Notes: generated by a model from the sequence alone, not told the origin. 64,000 bases of DNA from Halomonas sp. SSL-5 (GCF_030708455.1 NZ_JAUYWF010000013.1:1-64000), one strand, 5' to 3'. Positions 1 to 9,731 are shown, counted from the first letter of the stretch. Program-made: numbers and translations.

Positions 1-76
1 CTGGTCCTCGGACCCCCTCTCCGACCTGTCCCCGGCGCCTTTCGCTATCACCGCATGGCTAACTGCGATAGCCCTG
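1..76 (+). repeat. Interspersed palindromic repeat, copy A (cut by window edge)
   Basis: This is the right half of a repeat family found four times here. It matches the reverse complement of 11207-11282 at about 73 of 76 positions, including the arm GACCCCCTCTCCGACCTGTC and the end motif CTGCGATAGCCCTG at 63-76. The left half lies outside the window. Confidence 0.85.
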
Positions 77-111
77 GTCACCCGGCGTCGCTGCCGTATT
101 CACCCGCGGAT

Positions 112-855
112 TCATTCACCTGGCCGCTTCTGGCCGCTGGCCCGGGCGGCCATGCCGGCAACGATGACGGCGACCCCCTCATCGATCAGCTGTGCCTGGC
201 TCCTGCCGCTGGCGCGCCGTGGCTTCCAGTCGTGGTCGCCATCCTCCAGCCAGTGCAGTCGCACGGTGTCGGGCAGCGCATAGCCCGCCACCTCATCACG
301 CGTGCCGAAGGGGTCGCGAGTGCCCTGCACCACCAGGGTGGGGCAGGCGAGCCGCGGCCAGTGATCCAGGCGCAGCCGCTCGGGCTTGGCGGGGGGATGG
401 AAGGGGTAGCCGCACAGCACCAGACCCGCTGCACCGTCACGGGCGGCGAGCAGGCTGGCCACCCGCCCGCCCATGGATTTGCCGCCCAGCCACAGGGGTG
501 GCAACCCGGGGTGTGACAGAAGGTCGCACCAGGCCGCCATCTCCTCGACCAGGCGGTCGACGCGCGGCGGGGGGCGCCGGCGACCTTCGCGGCGCATCTG
601 CTGGAGATAGCCGAACTCGATGGCCAGGGTCTGGACGCCGCCTTCGGCCAGGCCGGCGCGCAGCCGTTGCAGGAACGTGGAATCCTGGCCCGCGCCCGCG
701 CCATGGGCGATAAGCAGTCGACCGACAGTGGCATCGCCGCTCACCTCGAGAGGGCCATCGGGCAACCACCAGTGGCCATGCTCGCCCCTCATCAGTCGCT
801 TGCGACACTCGGCCTCGGTAATGGGCTCATGATACTGGCAGGCATAATGCGACAA
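112..855 (-). CDS. Alpha/beta-hydrolase family protein (KANL3/Tex30-like)
   Basis: A 247-residue alpha/beta hydrolase without signal peptide, so probably cytoplasmic. The nucleophile elbow GKSMGG places Ser127, and the acid and base are probably Asp181 (QGTRDPFG) and His207 (GDHDWK). HGAGAG near residue 51 fits the oxyanion region. The start is TTG at 855: AAGGAG lies seven bases upstream and no in-frame ATG occurs before residue 23. It is divergent from ccoN and shares the 164-bp intergenic region with an Fnr-type box. The family has esterase-like catalytic residues, but the substrate cannot be told from sequence. Confidence 0.82.
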   Translation of the reverse strand: MSHYACQYHEPITEAECRKRLMRGEHGHWWLPDGPLEVSGDATVGRLLIAHGAGAGQDSTFLQRLRAGLAEGGVQTLAIEFGYLQQMRREGRRRPPPRVDRLVEEMAAWCDLLSHPGLPPLWLGGKSMGGRVASLLAARDGAAGLVLCGYPFHPPAKPERLRLDHWPRLACPTLVVQGTRDPFGTRDEVAGYALPDTVRLHWLEDGDHDWKPRRASGRSQAQLIDEGVAVIVAGMAARASGQKRPGE

Positions 856-935
856 GGGATCTCCTTGTGAGTTCGACGATTACGCCGATTGGCGTGTTCA
901 GGATATTGCCCGGCTGGGGTAGAATCCTTCGCGAA

Positions 936-949
936 TTGACTTGGATCAT
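936..949 (+). promoter_or_regulatory. Fnr/Anr box upstream of ccoN
   Basis: TTGACTTGGATCAT matches the Fnr/Anr consensus TTGAT-N4-ATCAA at eight of ten fixed positions. It lies 71 bp before the ccoN ATG. If it sits at -41.5, the -10 would fall near 972-977, where the sequence (ACAAAC) is a poor hexamer. The Fnr-type regulator encoded at 11461-12204 is the obvious candidate ligand. Low-oxygen control of cbb3 operons by Fnr/Anr is established in other proteobacteria. Confidence 0.65.
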
Positions 950-1019
950 CCTCAGGGAGGCCGCGTCCGTGACAAACTGACGCAGCTTTATCTCCTACCG
1001 CGTTCGATGGGAACCCGAC

Positions 1020-2444
1020 ATGAGCACAGCACTTGAACACCCGACCTACAACTACAAGGTAGTTCGGCAGTTCGCGATCATGACCGTGGTCTGGGGCATC
1101 GTGGGCATGACACTCGGTGTCATCCTCGCCGCCCAGCTGGTCTGGCCGCAACTGAACCTCGATCTGCCCTGGACCAGCTTCGGCCGCCTGCGCCCGCTGC
1201 ATACCAACGCCGTGATCTTCGCCTTCGGCGGTTCGGCGCTGTTCGCCACCTCCTACTACGTGGTGCAGCGGACCTGCCAGACCCGGCTGTTCTCCGACCG
1301 CCTCGCCGCCTTCACCTTCTGGGGCTGGCAGGCGGTGATCCTCTCCGCGGTGGTCTCCCTGCCGCTGGGCATGACGACCACCAAGGAGTATGCCGAGCTG
1401 GAGTGGCCGATCAATATCCTGATCGCCGTGGTCTGGATCAGCTATGCCATCGTCTTCCTGATGACCATCAAGCGCCGCCAGACCTCCCATATCTATGTGG
1501 CCAACTGGTTCTTCGCCGCCTTCATCCTGACCGTGGCGGTGCTGCATATCGTCAACAATGCGGCGATCCCGGTCACCGCCATGTATTCCACCTCCATCTA
1601 CGCCGGCTCCATCGATGCCATGGTGCAGTGGTGGTACGGCCACAACGCGGTGGGCTTCTTCCTGACCGCCGGCTTCCTGGGCATGATGTACTACTTCGTG
1701 CCCAAGCAGGCCGAGCGTCCGGTCTACTCCTACCGGCTCTCCATCGTCCACTTCTGGGCGCTGATCATGGTCTACATGTGGGCCGGCCCGCACCACCTGC
1801 ACTACACCGCCCTGCCCAACTGGGCCCAGTCGCTGGGCATGATCATGTCGATCATCCTGCTGGCCCCCTCCTGGGGCGGCATGATCAACGGCATGATGAC
1901 CCTGTCCGGCGCCTGGCATAAGCTGCGCACCGACCCGACCCTGCGCTTCCTGGTGGTGGCCCTCTCCTTCTACGGCATGTCCACCTTCGAGGGCCCGATG
2001 ATGGCGGTGAAGACCGTCAACGCCCTCTCCCACTACACCGACTGGACCATCGGCCACGTGCATGCCGGGGCACTCGGCTGGGTGGCGATGATCACCATCG
2101 GCTCCATGTATCACCTGATTCCGCGCCTGTTCGGCCGCACCGAGATGCACTCGGTGAACCTGATCGCCGTGCACTTCTGGCTGGCGACCATCGGCACCGT
2201 GCTCTACATCGCCTCCATGTGGGTCAACGGCATCCTGCAGGGCCTGATGTGGCGCGCCATCAACCCCGACGGCACCCTGATGTACACCTTCGTCGAGGCC
2301 GTCGAGGCCAGCGGCCCGGGCTACATCGTGCGCCTGATCGGCGGCTTGTGCTGGGTCACCGGCATGCTGATCATGGCCTACAACGTCACCATGACCGTCA
2401 AGCGCGGTGAGGGTGCTCGCCAGCCGCTTCCGCAGACCGCCTGA
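1020..2444 (+). CDS. ccoN: cbb3-type cytochrome c oxidase subunit I
   Basis: Catalytic subunit of the high-affinity cbb3 terminal oxidase, which reduces oxygen to water with electrons from c-type cytochromes and pumps protons across the inner membrane. The 474-residue protein is almost wholly transmembrane (about 12 helices). Metal-ligand histidines are visible: His61 (PLHTN), His208 (WYGHNAVG), the His-His pair at 258-259 (AGPHHLHY), and His346/His348 (IGHVHAG) for the haems. Length is normal for CcoN. It is the first gene of ccoNOQP, 23 bp ahead of ccoO, with an Fnr-type box upstream. Confidence 0.97.
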   Translation: MSTALEHPTYNYKVVRQFAIMTVVWGIVGMTLGVILAAQLVWPQLNLDLPWTSFGRLRPLHTNAVIFAFGGSALFATSYYVVQRTCQTRLFSDRLAAFTFWGWQAVILSAVVSLPLGMTTTKEYAELEWPINILIAVVWISYAIVFLMTIKRRQTSHIYVANWFFAAFILTVAVLHIVNNAAIPVTAMYSTSIYAGSIDAMVQWWYGHNAVGFFLTAGFLGMMYYFVPKQAERPVYSYRLSIVHFWALIMVYMWAGPHHLHYTALPNWAQSLGMIMSIILLAPSWGGMINGMMTLSGAWHKLRTDPTLRFLVVALSFYGMSTFEGPMMAVKTVNALSHYTDWTIGHVHAGALGWVAMITIGSMYHLIPRLFGRTEMHSVNLIAVHFWLATIGTVLYIASMWVNGILQGLMWRAINPDGTLMYTFVEAVEASGPGYIVRLIGGLCWVTGMLIMAYNVTMTVKRGEGARQPLPQTA

Positions 2445-2467
2445 GCCTACAGGGAACGAGACTTCCA

Positions 2468-3073
2468 ATGAGACACGAGATCGTCGAAAAGAATGTCGGA
2501 CTGCTCGCCGTGCTGATTCTGGTGGTGATCAGTTTCGGCGGCCTGGCCGAGGTGGTACCGCTGTTCTTCCAGAAACAGACCACACAGCCGGTGGAGGGCC
2601 TCGAGCCCCTCTCGGCCCTGGAACTGGAAGGCCGCGATATCTACCGCCGCGAGGGCTGCGTGGGCTGCCACTCCCAGATGGTGCGCCCGTTCCGCGCCGA
2701 GACCGAACGCTATGGCCACTACAGCGTGGCCGGCGAGTCGGTCTACGACCACAACTTCCTGTGGGGCTCCAAGCGCACCGGCCCGGACCTGGCCCGTGTG
2801 GGCGGCCGCTACAGCGATGACTGGCACCGCGCCCACATGTACAACCCGCGTGACGTGGTGCCCGAGTCGGTGATGCCCGCCTATCCCTGGCTGTTCGAGA
2901 ACACCCTCGACGGCGAGGCCACCCCGAAGAAGATGCGCGCCCTGCGTGCCCTCGGCGTGCCCTACACCGACGAGCAGATCGAGAACGCCACCGGCGAGGT
3001 TCGCGGCGAGCAGGAGATCACCGCGCTGATCGCCTACCTGCAGCAGCTGGGCACCGTCCTCAAGGGCAACTGA
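2468..3073 (+). CDS. ccoO: cbb3-type cytochrome c oxidase subunit II
   Basis: Membrane-anchored monohaem cytochrome c subunit that relays electrons from CcoP to the CcoN active site. The 201-residue protein has one N-terminal transmembrane helix (about residues 10-34), then a periplasmic domain with the haem-binding motif CVGCH (Cys64, Cys67, His68). The [11 protein letters not shown] segment after the haem motif is typical of CcoO. It sits between ccoN and ccoQ, with two bases between its stop and the ccoQ start, so translation is probably coupled. Confidence 0.97.
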   Translation: MRHEIVEKNVGLLAVLILVVISFGGLAEVVPLFFQKQTTQPVEGLEPLSALELEGRDIYRREGCVGCHSQMVRPFRAETERYGHYSVAGESVYDHNFLWGSKRTGPDLARVGGRYSDDWHRAHMYNPRDVVPESVMPAYPWLFENTLDGEATPKKMRALRALGVPYTDEQIENATGEVRGEQEITALIAYLQQLGTVLKGN

Positions 3074-3075
3074 TC

Positions 3076-3306
3076 ATGGATAGCGGCACCGTAAGCGGCA
3101 TCGTCACCGGCATACTGATCGTGGCCTTCATCGGCATCACGGCGTGGGCCTACTCGAAGCGGCGCAAGCCGGACTTCGACGAGGCGGCCCACCTGCCCTT
3201 CGCCGACGATGACGAACAACCCAACCGTGACACGAGCGCCTCGGCGAACGGGGCCGATTCCCGCAAGAACGGTTCTTGCAAGAGCAAGGGAGACAGGAAC
3301 ACATGA
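3076..3306 (+). CDS. ccoQ: cbb3-type cytochrome oxidase subunit CcoQ
   Basis: Small 76-residue accessory subunit of the cbb3 oxidase, known in other bacteria to stabilise the complex. It has a single N-terminal transmembrane helix (about residues 5-25, GIVTGILIVAFIGITAW) followed by a charged tail with an FADDDE segment. Its stop overlaps the ccoP start by four bases (ATGA at 3303-3306), a standard coupled-translation arrangement. The position between ccoO and ccoP supports the call as much as the sequence does. Confidence 0.92.
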   Translation: MDSGTVSGIVTGILIVAFIGITAWAYSKRRKPDFDEAAHLPFADDDEQPNRDTSASANGADSRKNGSCKSKGDRNT

Positions 3307-4232
3307 ATAATCTCTGGGGTGACTCCCTTTCCGGGTTCTGGAGCGCCTGGATCATCGTCATCACGCTGGGCTCCATCGGAATTGCGTTCTGGCTGCTCTA
3401 CGCCAACCGCAAGACCGACAAGACCCCCGATGCCGAGGGCAATGTGGATACCACCGGCCATGCCGCCGATGGCATCGAGGAGTACGACAACCCGCTGCCG
3501 CGCTGGTGGTTCCAGCTCTACGTGGGCACCGTGATCTTCGCACTGGGCTACCTGGTGCTCTACCCGGGCCTCGGCAACTTCGCCGGCGTGCTGGGCTGGA
3601 GCCAGGAGGGACAGTGGGAGGAGGAAGTGGCGCGTGCCGAGGAGCGCTTCACGCCGATCTTCGCCCAGTACGAGGAGGTGCCGATCCCCGAACTCGCCCA
3701 GGACGCCGAGGCGATGCAGGTGGCCGAGCGCATCTATCTCAACAACTGCGCGGTGTGCCACGGCTCGGGCGCCCAGGGCGGTTACGGCTTCCCCAACCTG
3801 ACCGACGACGAGTGGCTCTATGGCGGCGAGCCGGAGAACATCCTGGCGACCCTCAACAACGGTCGCAATGGCCTGATGCCCTCCTGGCAGCAACTCGGCC
3901 AGGAGAACATCGAGAACGTCACCCAGCACGTGCTCGCCCTCTCCGGCAACGAGCATGACGCCGAGCGTGCCGAGAGCGGTGCGGCGACCTTCGCCTCGGT
4001 GTGTGCGGCCTGTCACATGCCCGACGGCACCGGCAACCAGGCACTCGGCGCGCCCAACCTGACCAACGATATCTGGCTCTACCAGCAGCCCGGCCAGAGC
4101 GTCGCGGACTCCGTGCGCCAGACCCTGCGCAACGGTCGTAACGGCCACATGCCTGCCCAGGCCGCCTATATCGGCGAGGAGCGCGTCCACCTGGTGGCCG
4201 CCTACGTCTACAGCCTGCGCGACCAGGACTGA
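3303..4232 (+). CDS. ccoP: cbb3-type cytochrome c oxidase dihaem subunit III
   Basis: Membrane-anchored dihaem cytochrome c subunit that takes electrons from soluble c-type cytochromes or the bc1 complex. It has 309 residues, two N-terminal helices (about 12-34 and 70-88) and two cytochrome c domains with haem motifs CAVCH (Cys149-His153) and CAACH (Cys234-His238). The ATG at 3303 is preferred over an in-frame codon at 3276 because it gives the ATGA overlap with ccoQ and the typical N-terminus MNNLWGD. A strong terminator follows at 4256-4282. Confidence 0.96.
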   Translation: MNNLWGDSLSGFWSAWIIVITLGSIGIAFWLLYANRKTDKTPDAEGNVDTTGHAADGIEEYDNPLPRWWFQLYVGTVIFALGYLVLYPGLGNFAGVLGWSQEGQWEEEVARAEERFTPIFAQYEEVPIPELAQDAEAMQVAERIYLNNCAVCHGSGAQGGYGFPNLTDDEWLYGGEPENILATLNNGRNGLMPSWQQLGQENIENVTQHVLALSGNEHDAERAESGAATFASVCAACHMPDGTGNQALGAPNLTNDIWLYQQPGQSVADSVRQTLRNGRNGHMPAQAAYIGEERVHLVAAYVYSLRDQD

Positions 4233-4255
4233 GGCGACCTCCCATCGGGTGCAGC

Positions 4256-4282
4256 AAGGGTGCGACTCCAGGTCGCACCCTT
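4256..4282 (+). terminator. Terminator after ccoNOQP
   Basis: An 11-bp perfect stem (AAGGGTGCGAC paired with GTCGCACCCTT) with a five-base loop, followed by TCTCGTTT. It lies 24 bp after the ccoP stop and separates the structural operon from the ccoGHIS assembly genes. Confidence 0.85.
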
Positions 4283-4338
4283 TCTCGTTTGTGCAGCGCA
4301 TCGATACAATGGATCCACCTTCCTGACGCGAGCCCGCC

Positions 4339-5778
4339 ATGAGCGACAAGATTCCGACCCACGATGTCACCCCGGATCCCGTGGCGCATCACACGCCGCA
4401 GGAAGCCGTCACCCATGAGATGTACGCGAGCCGCCGTCACATCTACGTGCGCGAGATAAAGGGGGTCTTCCAACGCCTGCGCCGCGGCTCCAATTGGGTA
4501 CTGATGCTGGCCTTCTTCCTCCTGCCCTGGGTGCCCTGGGGCGACCGGCCCGCCATCTGGTTCGACCTGCCCGGCCGTGAGTTCCACATCTTCTCGGCCA
4601 CCTTCTACCCCCAGGAGTTCATGCTGCTCTCCTGGCTGCTGATCATCTGCGCCTTCGGCCTGTTCTTCATCACGGTGTTCGCCGGCCGCGTCTGGTGCGG
4701 CTACACCTGCCCGCAGAGCGTCTGGACCTTCCTGTTCATCTGGGTGGAGCATCGCCTGGAGGGCTCGCGCAACCGCCGCATCAAGCTCGACAAGCAGGCG
4801 ATGAACGCCGACAAGCTGTGGCGCAAGGGCGCCAAGCATGCCATCTGGCTGGCCATCGCCCTGGCCACCGGCACCACCTTCGTGGGCTACTTCACCCCCA
4901 TCCGCGAGCTGGTGGTGGAGCTGCCCACGCTCCAGGCCCATGGCTGGTCCTACTTCTGGGTCGGCTTCTTCCTGGTCTTCACCTACCTCAATGCCGGCTG
5001 GCTGCGCGAGCAGGTGTGCATCTACATGTGCCCCTACGCCCGTTTCCAGTCGGTAATGTTCGACCGCGACACCCTGATCGTCTCCTACGACGAGGCCCGC
5101 GGCGAGCCCCGGGGCGCACGCAAGAAGAGCCTCTCCCATGCCGAGGCCCGGGAGGCCGGCCACGGAGACTGCATCGACTGCGACCTCTGCGTGCAGGTCT
5201 GCCCCACCGGCATCGACATCCGCGACGGCCTGCAGTACGAGTGCATCACCTGTGCGGCCTGCATCGATGCCTGCGACAGCGTGATGGACAAGATGGGCTA
5301 CCCCCGGGGCCTGATCCGCTACACCACCGAGAACGCCCTGGAGGGCAAGCCGACCCATATCCTGCGTCCGCGCCTGATGGGCTATCTGGCCGCCCTGCTG
5401 GTGATGATCGGGCTGTTCGCCTGGACCGTGGGGGACCGCACACCGCTCTCCTTCGACGTCGAGCGAGACCGCAACCGCCTGTTCCAGACCACCGCCGAGG
5501 GCAACATCAGCAACAGCTATGCCATCACGGTGCGCAACATGGACGGCGAGGACCATGTATACCGCCTGGAAGCCAGCGGCCTGGCGGGGCTCACGCTGGA
5601 CACCGACCGCATCCGGGTGCCGGCCAGCGACTCGCGCCAGCAGGTGGTGACCATCACCGCACCGGCCGATGCCATCGAGCAGCCCAGCCACGCCATTACC
5701 CTGCGGCTGACCGCCGAACAGTCCCCCGATATCAGCCTGGAGCGCGAGGCGCGCTTCCTCGGCGACCTGCGGAGATAA
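4339..5778 (+). CDS. ccoG: cbb3 oxidase assembly protein CcoG (FixG/RdxA family)
   Basis: Inner-membrane iron-sulfur protein needed for cbb3 oxidase maturation; CcoG has been linked to copper(II) reduction during delivery to the CuB site. The 479-residue protein has several helices (FLLPWVPWG, FGLFFITVF, the YFWVGFFLVF region) and two ferredoxin-like 4Fe-4S motifs near residues 276-313 (CIDCDLCVQVCP and CITCAACIDACD). An extra C-terminal Ig-like FixG domain follows the last helix. Paired cysteines in RVWCGYTCPQ and CIYMCPYARF are family features. A possible -10 (TACAAT, 4305-4310) lies upstream. The gene ends one base before ccoH. Confidence 0.96.
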   Translation: MSDKIPTHDVTPDPVAHHTPQEAVTHEMYASRRHIYVREIKGVFQRLRRGSNWVLMLAFFLLPWVPWGDRPAIWFDLPGREFHIFSATFYPQEFMLLSWLLIICAFGLFFITVFAGRVWCGYTCPQSVWTFLFIWVEHRLEGSRNRRIKLDKQAMNADKLWRKGAKHAIWLAIALATGTTFVGYFTPIRELVVELPTLQAHGWSYFWVGFFLVFTYLNAGWLREQVCIYMCPYARFQSVMFDRDTLIVSYDEARGEPRGARKKSLSHAEAREAGHGDCIDCDLCVQVCPTGIDIRDGLQYECITCAACIDACDSVMDKMGYPRGLIRYTTENALEGKPTHILRPRLMGYLAALLVMIGLFAWTVGDRTPLSFDVERDRNRLFQTTAEGNISNSYAITVRNMDGEDHVYRLEASGLAGLTLDTDRIRVPASDSRQQVVTITAPADAIEQPSHAITLRLTAEQSPDISLEREARFLGDLRR

Positions 5779-5779
5779 G

Positions 5780-6283
5780 ATGAACGAAGATATCAAGCCC
5801 TGGTACAAGCAGTTCTGGCCCTGGTTCCTGATCGGGCTGCTGCTGTCGTCGATCACCTTCAGCCTGATCTACCTGACCCTCTCGATCCGCTACTACGATG
5901 GCTCGGTGGGAGGCGACTACTACGAGCGCGGCCTGGCCATCAACGAGCAGCTGGCCAAGCAGGAGCACGCCCAGGCGCTGGGGCTCAGCGCCCGCCTGCG
6001 GGTCGACAACCGCACCGGGGATGTGGTCATCGACCTGGCCGGCCCGCGCCAGCCGGAACGGCTGCACCTGGCGTTGATCTTCCCCACCGACAGCGACTTC
6101 GACCACGAGCTCACCCTCGCGCACGTGCGCGAGGGGCGCTACGTCACCACCCTGGACGAGCCGCTGCGCCACCGCTGGTACCTGCAGCTGCAGCCCGAGG
6201 CCGGAGAGGGGGCCGAATGGCGGCTGACCGGCGAGGCGAGCTTCCCCAGCGACGACGAGGCGACCCTGGAACCGGGCCTCTAG
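5780..6283 (+). CDS. ccoH: FixH family protein (CcoH)
   Basis: A 167-residue membrane protein of the FixH/CcoH family, required for stable assembly of cbb3 oxidase. It has one N-terminal helix (about residues 12-36, FWPWFLIGLLLSSITFSLIY) and a periplasmic domain. The family signature is seen just after the helix (DYYERGLAINEQLA). It starts one base after the ccoG stop and 15 bp before ccoI, consistent with one assembly operon. Confidence 0.93.
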   Translation: MNEDIKPWYKQFWPWFLIGLLLSSITFSLIYLTLSIRYYDGSVGGDYYERGLAINEQLAKQEHAQALGLSARLRVDNRTGDVVIDLAGPRQPERLHLALIFPTDSDFDHELTLAHVREGRYVTTLDEPLRHRWYLQLQPEAGEGAEWRLTGEASFPSDDEATLEPGL

Positions 6284-6298
6284 CCCGACGCCTGCGAC

Positions 6299-8785
6299 AT
6301 GACGAGCGATACCGCCGACACCTCCCGCGACGCGCCCTGCTATCACTGCGGCAACCCGGTGCCCGCCAGGGCACCCTGGTCGATCACCCTGGACGACACC
6401 CGCCATCCGCTGTGCTGTCCCGGCTGCGAGGCGGTGGCCCACGCCATCGTCGATGGCGGGCTGGCCAGCTACTACCGCTTCCGCACCGAGCTGCCGGAGC
6501 GCCCCGATGATCGTGACGCCGCCCGGGCCGAGACCTGGGCGGTATTCGATGACGCCGGGCTGCAGCGCCAGTTCGTGCACCCCGAGGGGGACGACAGCGG
6601 CCGCGTCCACGCCAATCTGGCGGTGGATGGCATCACCTGCGCCGCCTGCGCCTGGCTGATCGAGCACCGTCTCAACGCCCTTCAGGGCATCGCCGCAAGC
6701 GCGGTCAACCTCACCCACCACCGGGTACGCGTCAGCTGGGACCCGAGCCGGGTCAAGCTGTCCCGGATCCTCGCCGAGATGGCCGCCATCGGCTACCAGG
6801 CCCAGCCCTGGGAGCCCGACGAGGCCCAGGCGCGACTGCAGCGCGAGGAGCGCATGACCGTGCGCCGCCTGATCGTCGCCGCGGTGGGCATGGCCCAGGT
6901 GATGATGTTCTCGATTCCCATCTACGTGGCCGGCCCCGGGGAGATCAGCGAGGACTTCCTCGCCCTCTTCCACTGGCTCTCCTTCGCCCTGGCCACCCCG
7001 GTAGTGTTCTTCTCCGCGCTGCCCTTCTTCCGCAACGCGCTGCGTGACCTGCGCACCCGGGTGCTGGGCATGGACGTACCGGTCTCCCTGGCCATCGGCG
7101 GCGCCTACCTGGCCAGCGGCTATGCGGTGATCAGCGGCCAGGGGGAGGTCTACTTCGACTCGGTGGCGATGTTCACCTTCTTCCTGCTCTTCGGGCGCTA
7201 CGTGGAGGCCCGCGCCCGACGCCGCAGCGGTCATACCGGCAACGCCCTGGCCGGCGCCCTGCCCCCCTCGGCGATCCGCCTTACCGCCGCGGGCGAGGAG
7301 CGCATCCTGCCCGCCGGCGAGCTTGCCGCCGGCGACCGGGTGCTGGTCAAGCCCGGCCACACCGTGCCCGCCGACGGCGTGGTCGAGGAGGGCGAGTCGA
7401 GCCTCGACGAGTCGATGCTCACCGGCGAGTACCTGCCCGTGACCCGCCGCGTCGGCGACACCGTCACCGGCGGCAGCCACAACATGGAGAGCCCGCTGGT
7501 GGTGCGTGTGACCCATGCCGGCCGTGACGCCCGGGTCTCCGGCATCGTCGACCTCACCGACCGCGCCTTCGCCAGCCGCCCTCGGCTGGCCCAGATGGCC
7601 GCACGCATGGCCCACCACTTCGTGCTGCGACTGCTGTTCGTGGCCCTGGGCGTGGCCATCGTGTGGTGGTTCATCGACCCGTCACGCGTGCTGTGGGTCA
7701 CCCTCTCGGTGCTGGTGGTGACCTGCCCCTGCGCCCTGGCCCTGGCGACCCCCACTGCGCTCACCGCCGGCCACGGCCAGCTGCGCCGCCGCGGGGTACT
7801 GGTCACCCGCGCCGACGCCATCGAGGCCCTCTCCCAGGTCGACCGGGTGATCCTCGACAAGACCGGCACCCTGACCACCGGTCGCATGAGCCTGGTGGAG
7901 ACTCGCCCGCTGGGCAAACTCGACGAGGCCCCGGCGCGCTCCCTGGCCGCCGCCCTGGAGGCACGCTCCGAACACCCCATCGCGCGCGCCTTCCACCCCT
8001 ACCGCGATGCAGGCCGACACGCCGAGCAGGTCACCAGCCGCCCGGGCAAGGGCCTCGAGGGATGGCTGGGCGGTCGCGCCTGGCGGCTGGGCCGCGCGGA
8101 CTTCGCCGCCCCCGAGGCGGCCCCGGCTGCCCCCGGAGATGGCCAGTGGCTGCTGCTGGCCGAGGCGGGTGAGCCGCGCTGCTGGTTTCGCCTCCAGGAC
8201 CAGGTGCGGGAGGACGCCGCCGAGACGGTGGCCAGGCTGCAGGCGCTGGGCCTGGCCGTGGAGCTGCTCTCCGGCGACACCCCCGAGGCCGCCGAGGGCC
8301 TGGCCCGCCGGCTGGGCATCGCGACCTGGGAGGGCAGCGCCAGCCCGGAGCGCAAGCTCGAGCGCATCCGCCAGTGTCAGGCCGCAGGCGAGCGGGTCGC
8401 CATGGTCGGCGACGGCATCAACGATGTGCCGGTGCTGGCCGGCGCCGACGTGGCCATCGCCATGAATGGCGCCACCGACCTGGCCCGCACCAGCGCCGAT
8501 GCCATCCTGCTCAGTCCGCGCCTCTCCCGCATCGCCGAGGCGGTGGAACTCTGCCGCGCCACCCGTCGGGTGATGCGCCAGAACATGCTATGGTCGGTGA
8601 TCTACAACGCCTCGGCGATGCCGCTGGCCGCCATCGGCATCGTGCCCCCCTGGCTGGCCGCCATCGGCATGTCGGCAAGCTCCCTGGTGGTGGTCGGCAA
8701 CGCCCTGCGCCTCAACCGCTTCCGCAGCCGCCCCCCCGACACGCCCGCGCCGCCGGCCGTCGCGACCTCGGAGGTCAACCCGTGA
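6299..8785 (+). CDS. ccoI: Copper-transporting P1B-type ATPase CcoI/FixI
   Basis: Heavy-metal P-type ATPase that exports copper to the periplasm for insertion into CcoN. The 828-residue protein starts with a cysteine-rich segment (CYHCGNP near 14 and CCPGCEA near 40), then a metal-binding domain with GITCAACAWLI near 112. The membrane domain carries the ion-pathway motif CPCALA, followed by the phosphorylation motif DKTGTLT and the hinge GDGINDVP. The N-terminal extra cysteines are typical of the FixI branch rather than CopA. The last bases overlap the GTG start of ccoS. Confidence 0.96.
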   Translation: MTSDTADTSRDAPCYHCGNPVPARAPWSITLDDTRHPLCCPGCEAVAHAIVDGGLASYYRFRTELPERPDDRDAARAETWAVFDDAGLQRQFVHPEGDDSGRVHANLAVDGITCAACAWLIEHRLNALQGIAASAVNLTHHRVRVSWDPSRVKLSRILAEMAAIGYQAQPWEPDEAQARLQREERMTVRRLIVAAVGMAQVMMFSIPIYVAGPGEISEDFLALFHWLSFALATPVVFFSALPFFRNALRDLRTRVLGMDVPVSLAIGGAYLASGYAVISGQGEVYFDSVAMFTFFLLFGRYVEARARRRSGHTGNALAGALPPSAIRLTAAGEERILPAGELAAGDRVLVKPGHTVPADGVVEEGESSLDESMLTGEYLPVTRRVGDTVTGGSHNMESPLVVRVTHAGRDARVSGIVDLTDRAFASRPRLAQMAARMAHHFVLRLLFVALGVAIVWWFIDPSRVLWVTLSVLVVTCPCALALATPTALTAGHGQLRRRGVLVTRADAIEALSQVDRVILDKTGTLTTGRMSLVETRPLGKLDEAPARSLAAALEARSEHPIARAFHPYRDAGRHAEQVTSRPGKGLEGWLGGRAWRLGRADFAAPEAAPAAPGDGQWLLLAEAGEPRCWFRLQDQVREDAAETVARLQALGLAVELLSGDTPEAAEGLARRLGIATWEGSASPERKLERIRQCQAAGERVAMVGDGINDVPVLAGADVAIAMNGATDLARTSADAILLSPRLSRIAEAVELCRATRRVMRQNMLWSVIYNASAMPLAAIGIVPPWLAAIGMSASSLVVVGNALRLNRFRSRPPDTPAPPAVATSEVNP

Positions 8786-9009
8786 GCATTCTCTACCTGC
8801 TGATTCCGCTGTCGCTGATCCTGCTCGGCCTGGCCGTCTGGGCCTTCTTCTGGGCGGTGAAGCACGACCAGTTCGAGGACCTGGAGGGGCCGGCCTACCG
8901 CATCCTCTTCGACGACGACGAGAACGACCGCCCCGCCGAGCGGCGCCCCCCCGAAGAGGCCGACGACACGACGCCGCCGGACCGTGACCCCGACGACGAG
9001 AAGCGCTGA
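8782..9009 (+). CDS. ccoS: cbb3-type cytochrome oxidase assembly protein CcoS
   Basis: A 75-residue protein with one N-terminal helix (ILYLLIPLSLILLGLAVWAF) and the conserved segment FWAVKHDQFEDLEGPAYRIL seen in all CcoS proteins, followed by a very acidic tail rich in Asp and Glu. CcoS is needed for cofactor insertion into cbb3 oxidase. The start is GTG at 8782, overlapping the ccoI stop by four bases (GTGA). Its stop overlaps the next start by one base (TGATG), so the run ccoGHIS plus the next gene is tightly coupled. Confidence 0.95.
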   Translation: MSILYLLIPLSLILLGLAVWAFFWAVKHDQFEDLEGPAYRILFDDDENDRPAERRPPEEADDTTPPDRDPDDEKR

Positions 9010-9713
9010 TGGACCCTACCGGACTCGACCTGCCGCCCTTCGCCGCGGCCTTCGTCTTCGGCCTGCTGGGCGGCGCTCACTGCATCGGCATGTGCGGCGG
9101 CATCATGAGCGCGCTCTCCTTCGCGGTGCCCCCCAGCATGCGCTCCCCGGTGCGCCTCTCCGGCCTGCTGCTGGGCTACAACCTGGGCCGCATCGCCAGC
9201 TACATGGTCGCCGGCGCCCTGGCCGCGGCGCTGGGCACCCTGCTCTCGCTGACCGCTCCCGCCCGCCTCATCCTGCAGGGACTCGCCGCGCTGATGCTGA
9301 TCCTGATGGCGCTGTATATCGCCGACTGGTGGAAGGGACTGCTCAGGGTCGAGGCCGTCGGCCGGCGCCTGTGGCGCCACCTGGAGCCGATCGGACGCCG
9401 GCTGATGCCGGTGGTCAGGATCCCCCAGGCCGTGGCGCTGGGCGCGGTGTGGGGTTGGCTGCCCTGCGGGCTGGTCTACTCCATGCTGGCCTGGAGCCTG
9501 GCCATGGCCGACCCGCTACAGGGCGCACTGCTGATGGGCGCCTTCGGCCTCGGCACCCTGCCGGCACTGCTGGCCACCGGGCTCGCCGCCCGCCAGCTGG
9601 CCGGCCTGATTCGCCACCGTGCCACCCGCAGCATCGCCGCGCTGTCGATCATCGCCTTCGCCCTCTGGCAGCTGTGGCAGCTGCTCCCGGGAGGCGGAAC
9701 TCACTCCGGCTGA
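9009..9713 (+). CDS. TauE/SafE (DsbD_2-like) family membrane protein
   Basis: A 234-residue polytopic inner-membrane protein (about six helices). Two conserved elements are visible: GAHCIGMCGG near residue 21 and GWLPCGLVYSM near 155, each with cysteines in a helix context as in the DsbD/CcdA-like transmembrane family. Genes of this family commonly close cco assembly operons, and a role in copper or thiol supply to the oxidase has been suggested; the exact role is not known from sequence. It is translationally coupled to ccoS (TGATG). The protein ends 18 bp before the hemN Fnr box. Confidence 0.88.
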   Translation: MDPTGLDLPPFAAAFVFGLLGGAHCIGMCGGIMSALSFAVPPSMRSPVRLSGLLLGYNLGRIASYMVAGALAAALGTLLSLTAPARLILQGLAALMLILMALYIADWWKGLLRVEAVGRRLWRHLEPIGRRLMPVVRIPQAVALGAVWGWLPCGLVYSMLAWSLAMADPLQGALLMGAFGLGTLPALLATGLAARQLAGLIRHRATRSIAALSIIAFALWQLWQLLPGGGTHSG

Positions 9714-9731
9714 CGGCTATTCCACGCGGGA

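Noticed and set aside
792..2468. A 558-codon open frame on the minus strand opposite ccoN
   Set aside because: It is antisense to a certain gene, its translation is rich in His, Gly and Asp with no domain, and it arises from GC-rich codon bias.
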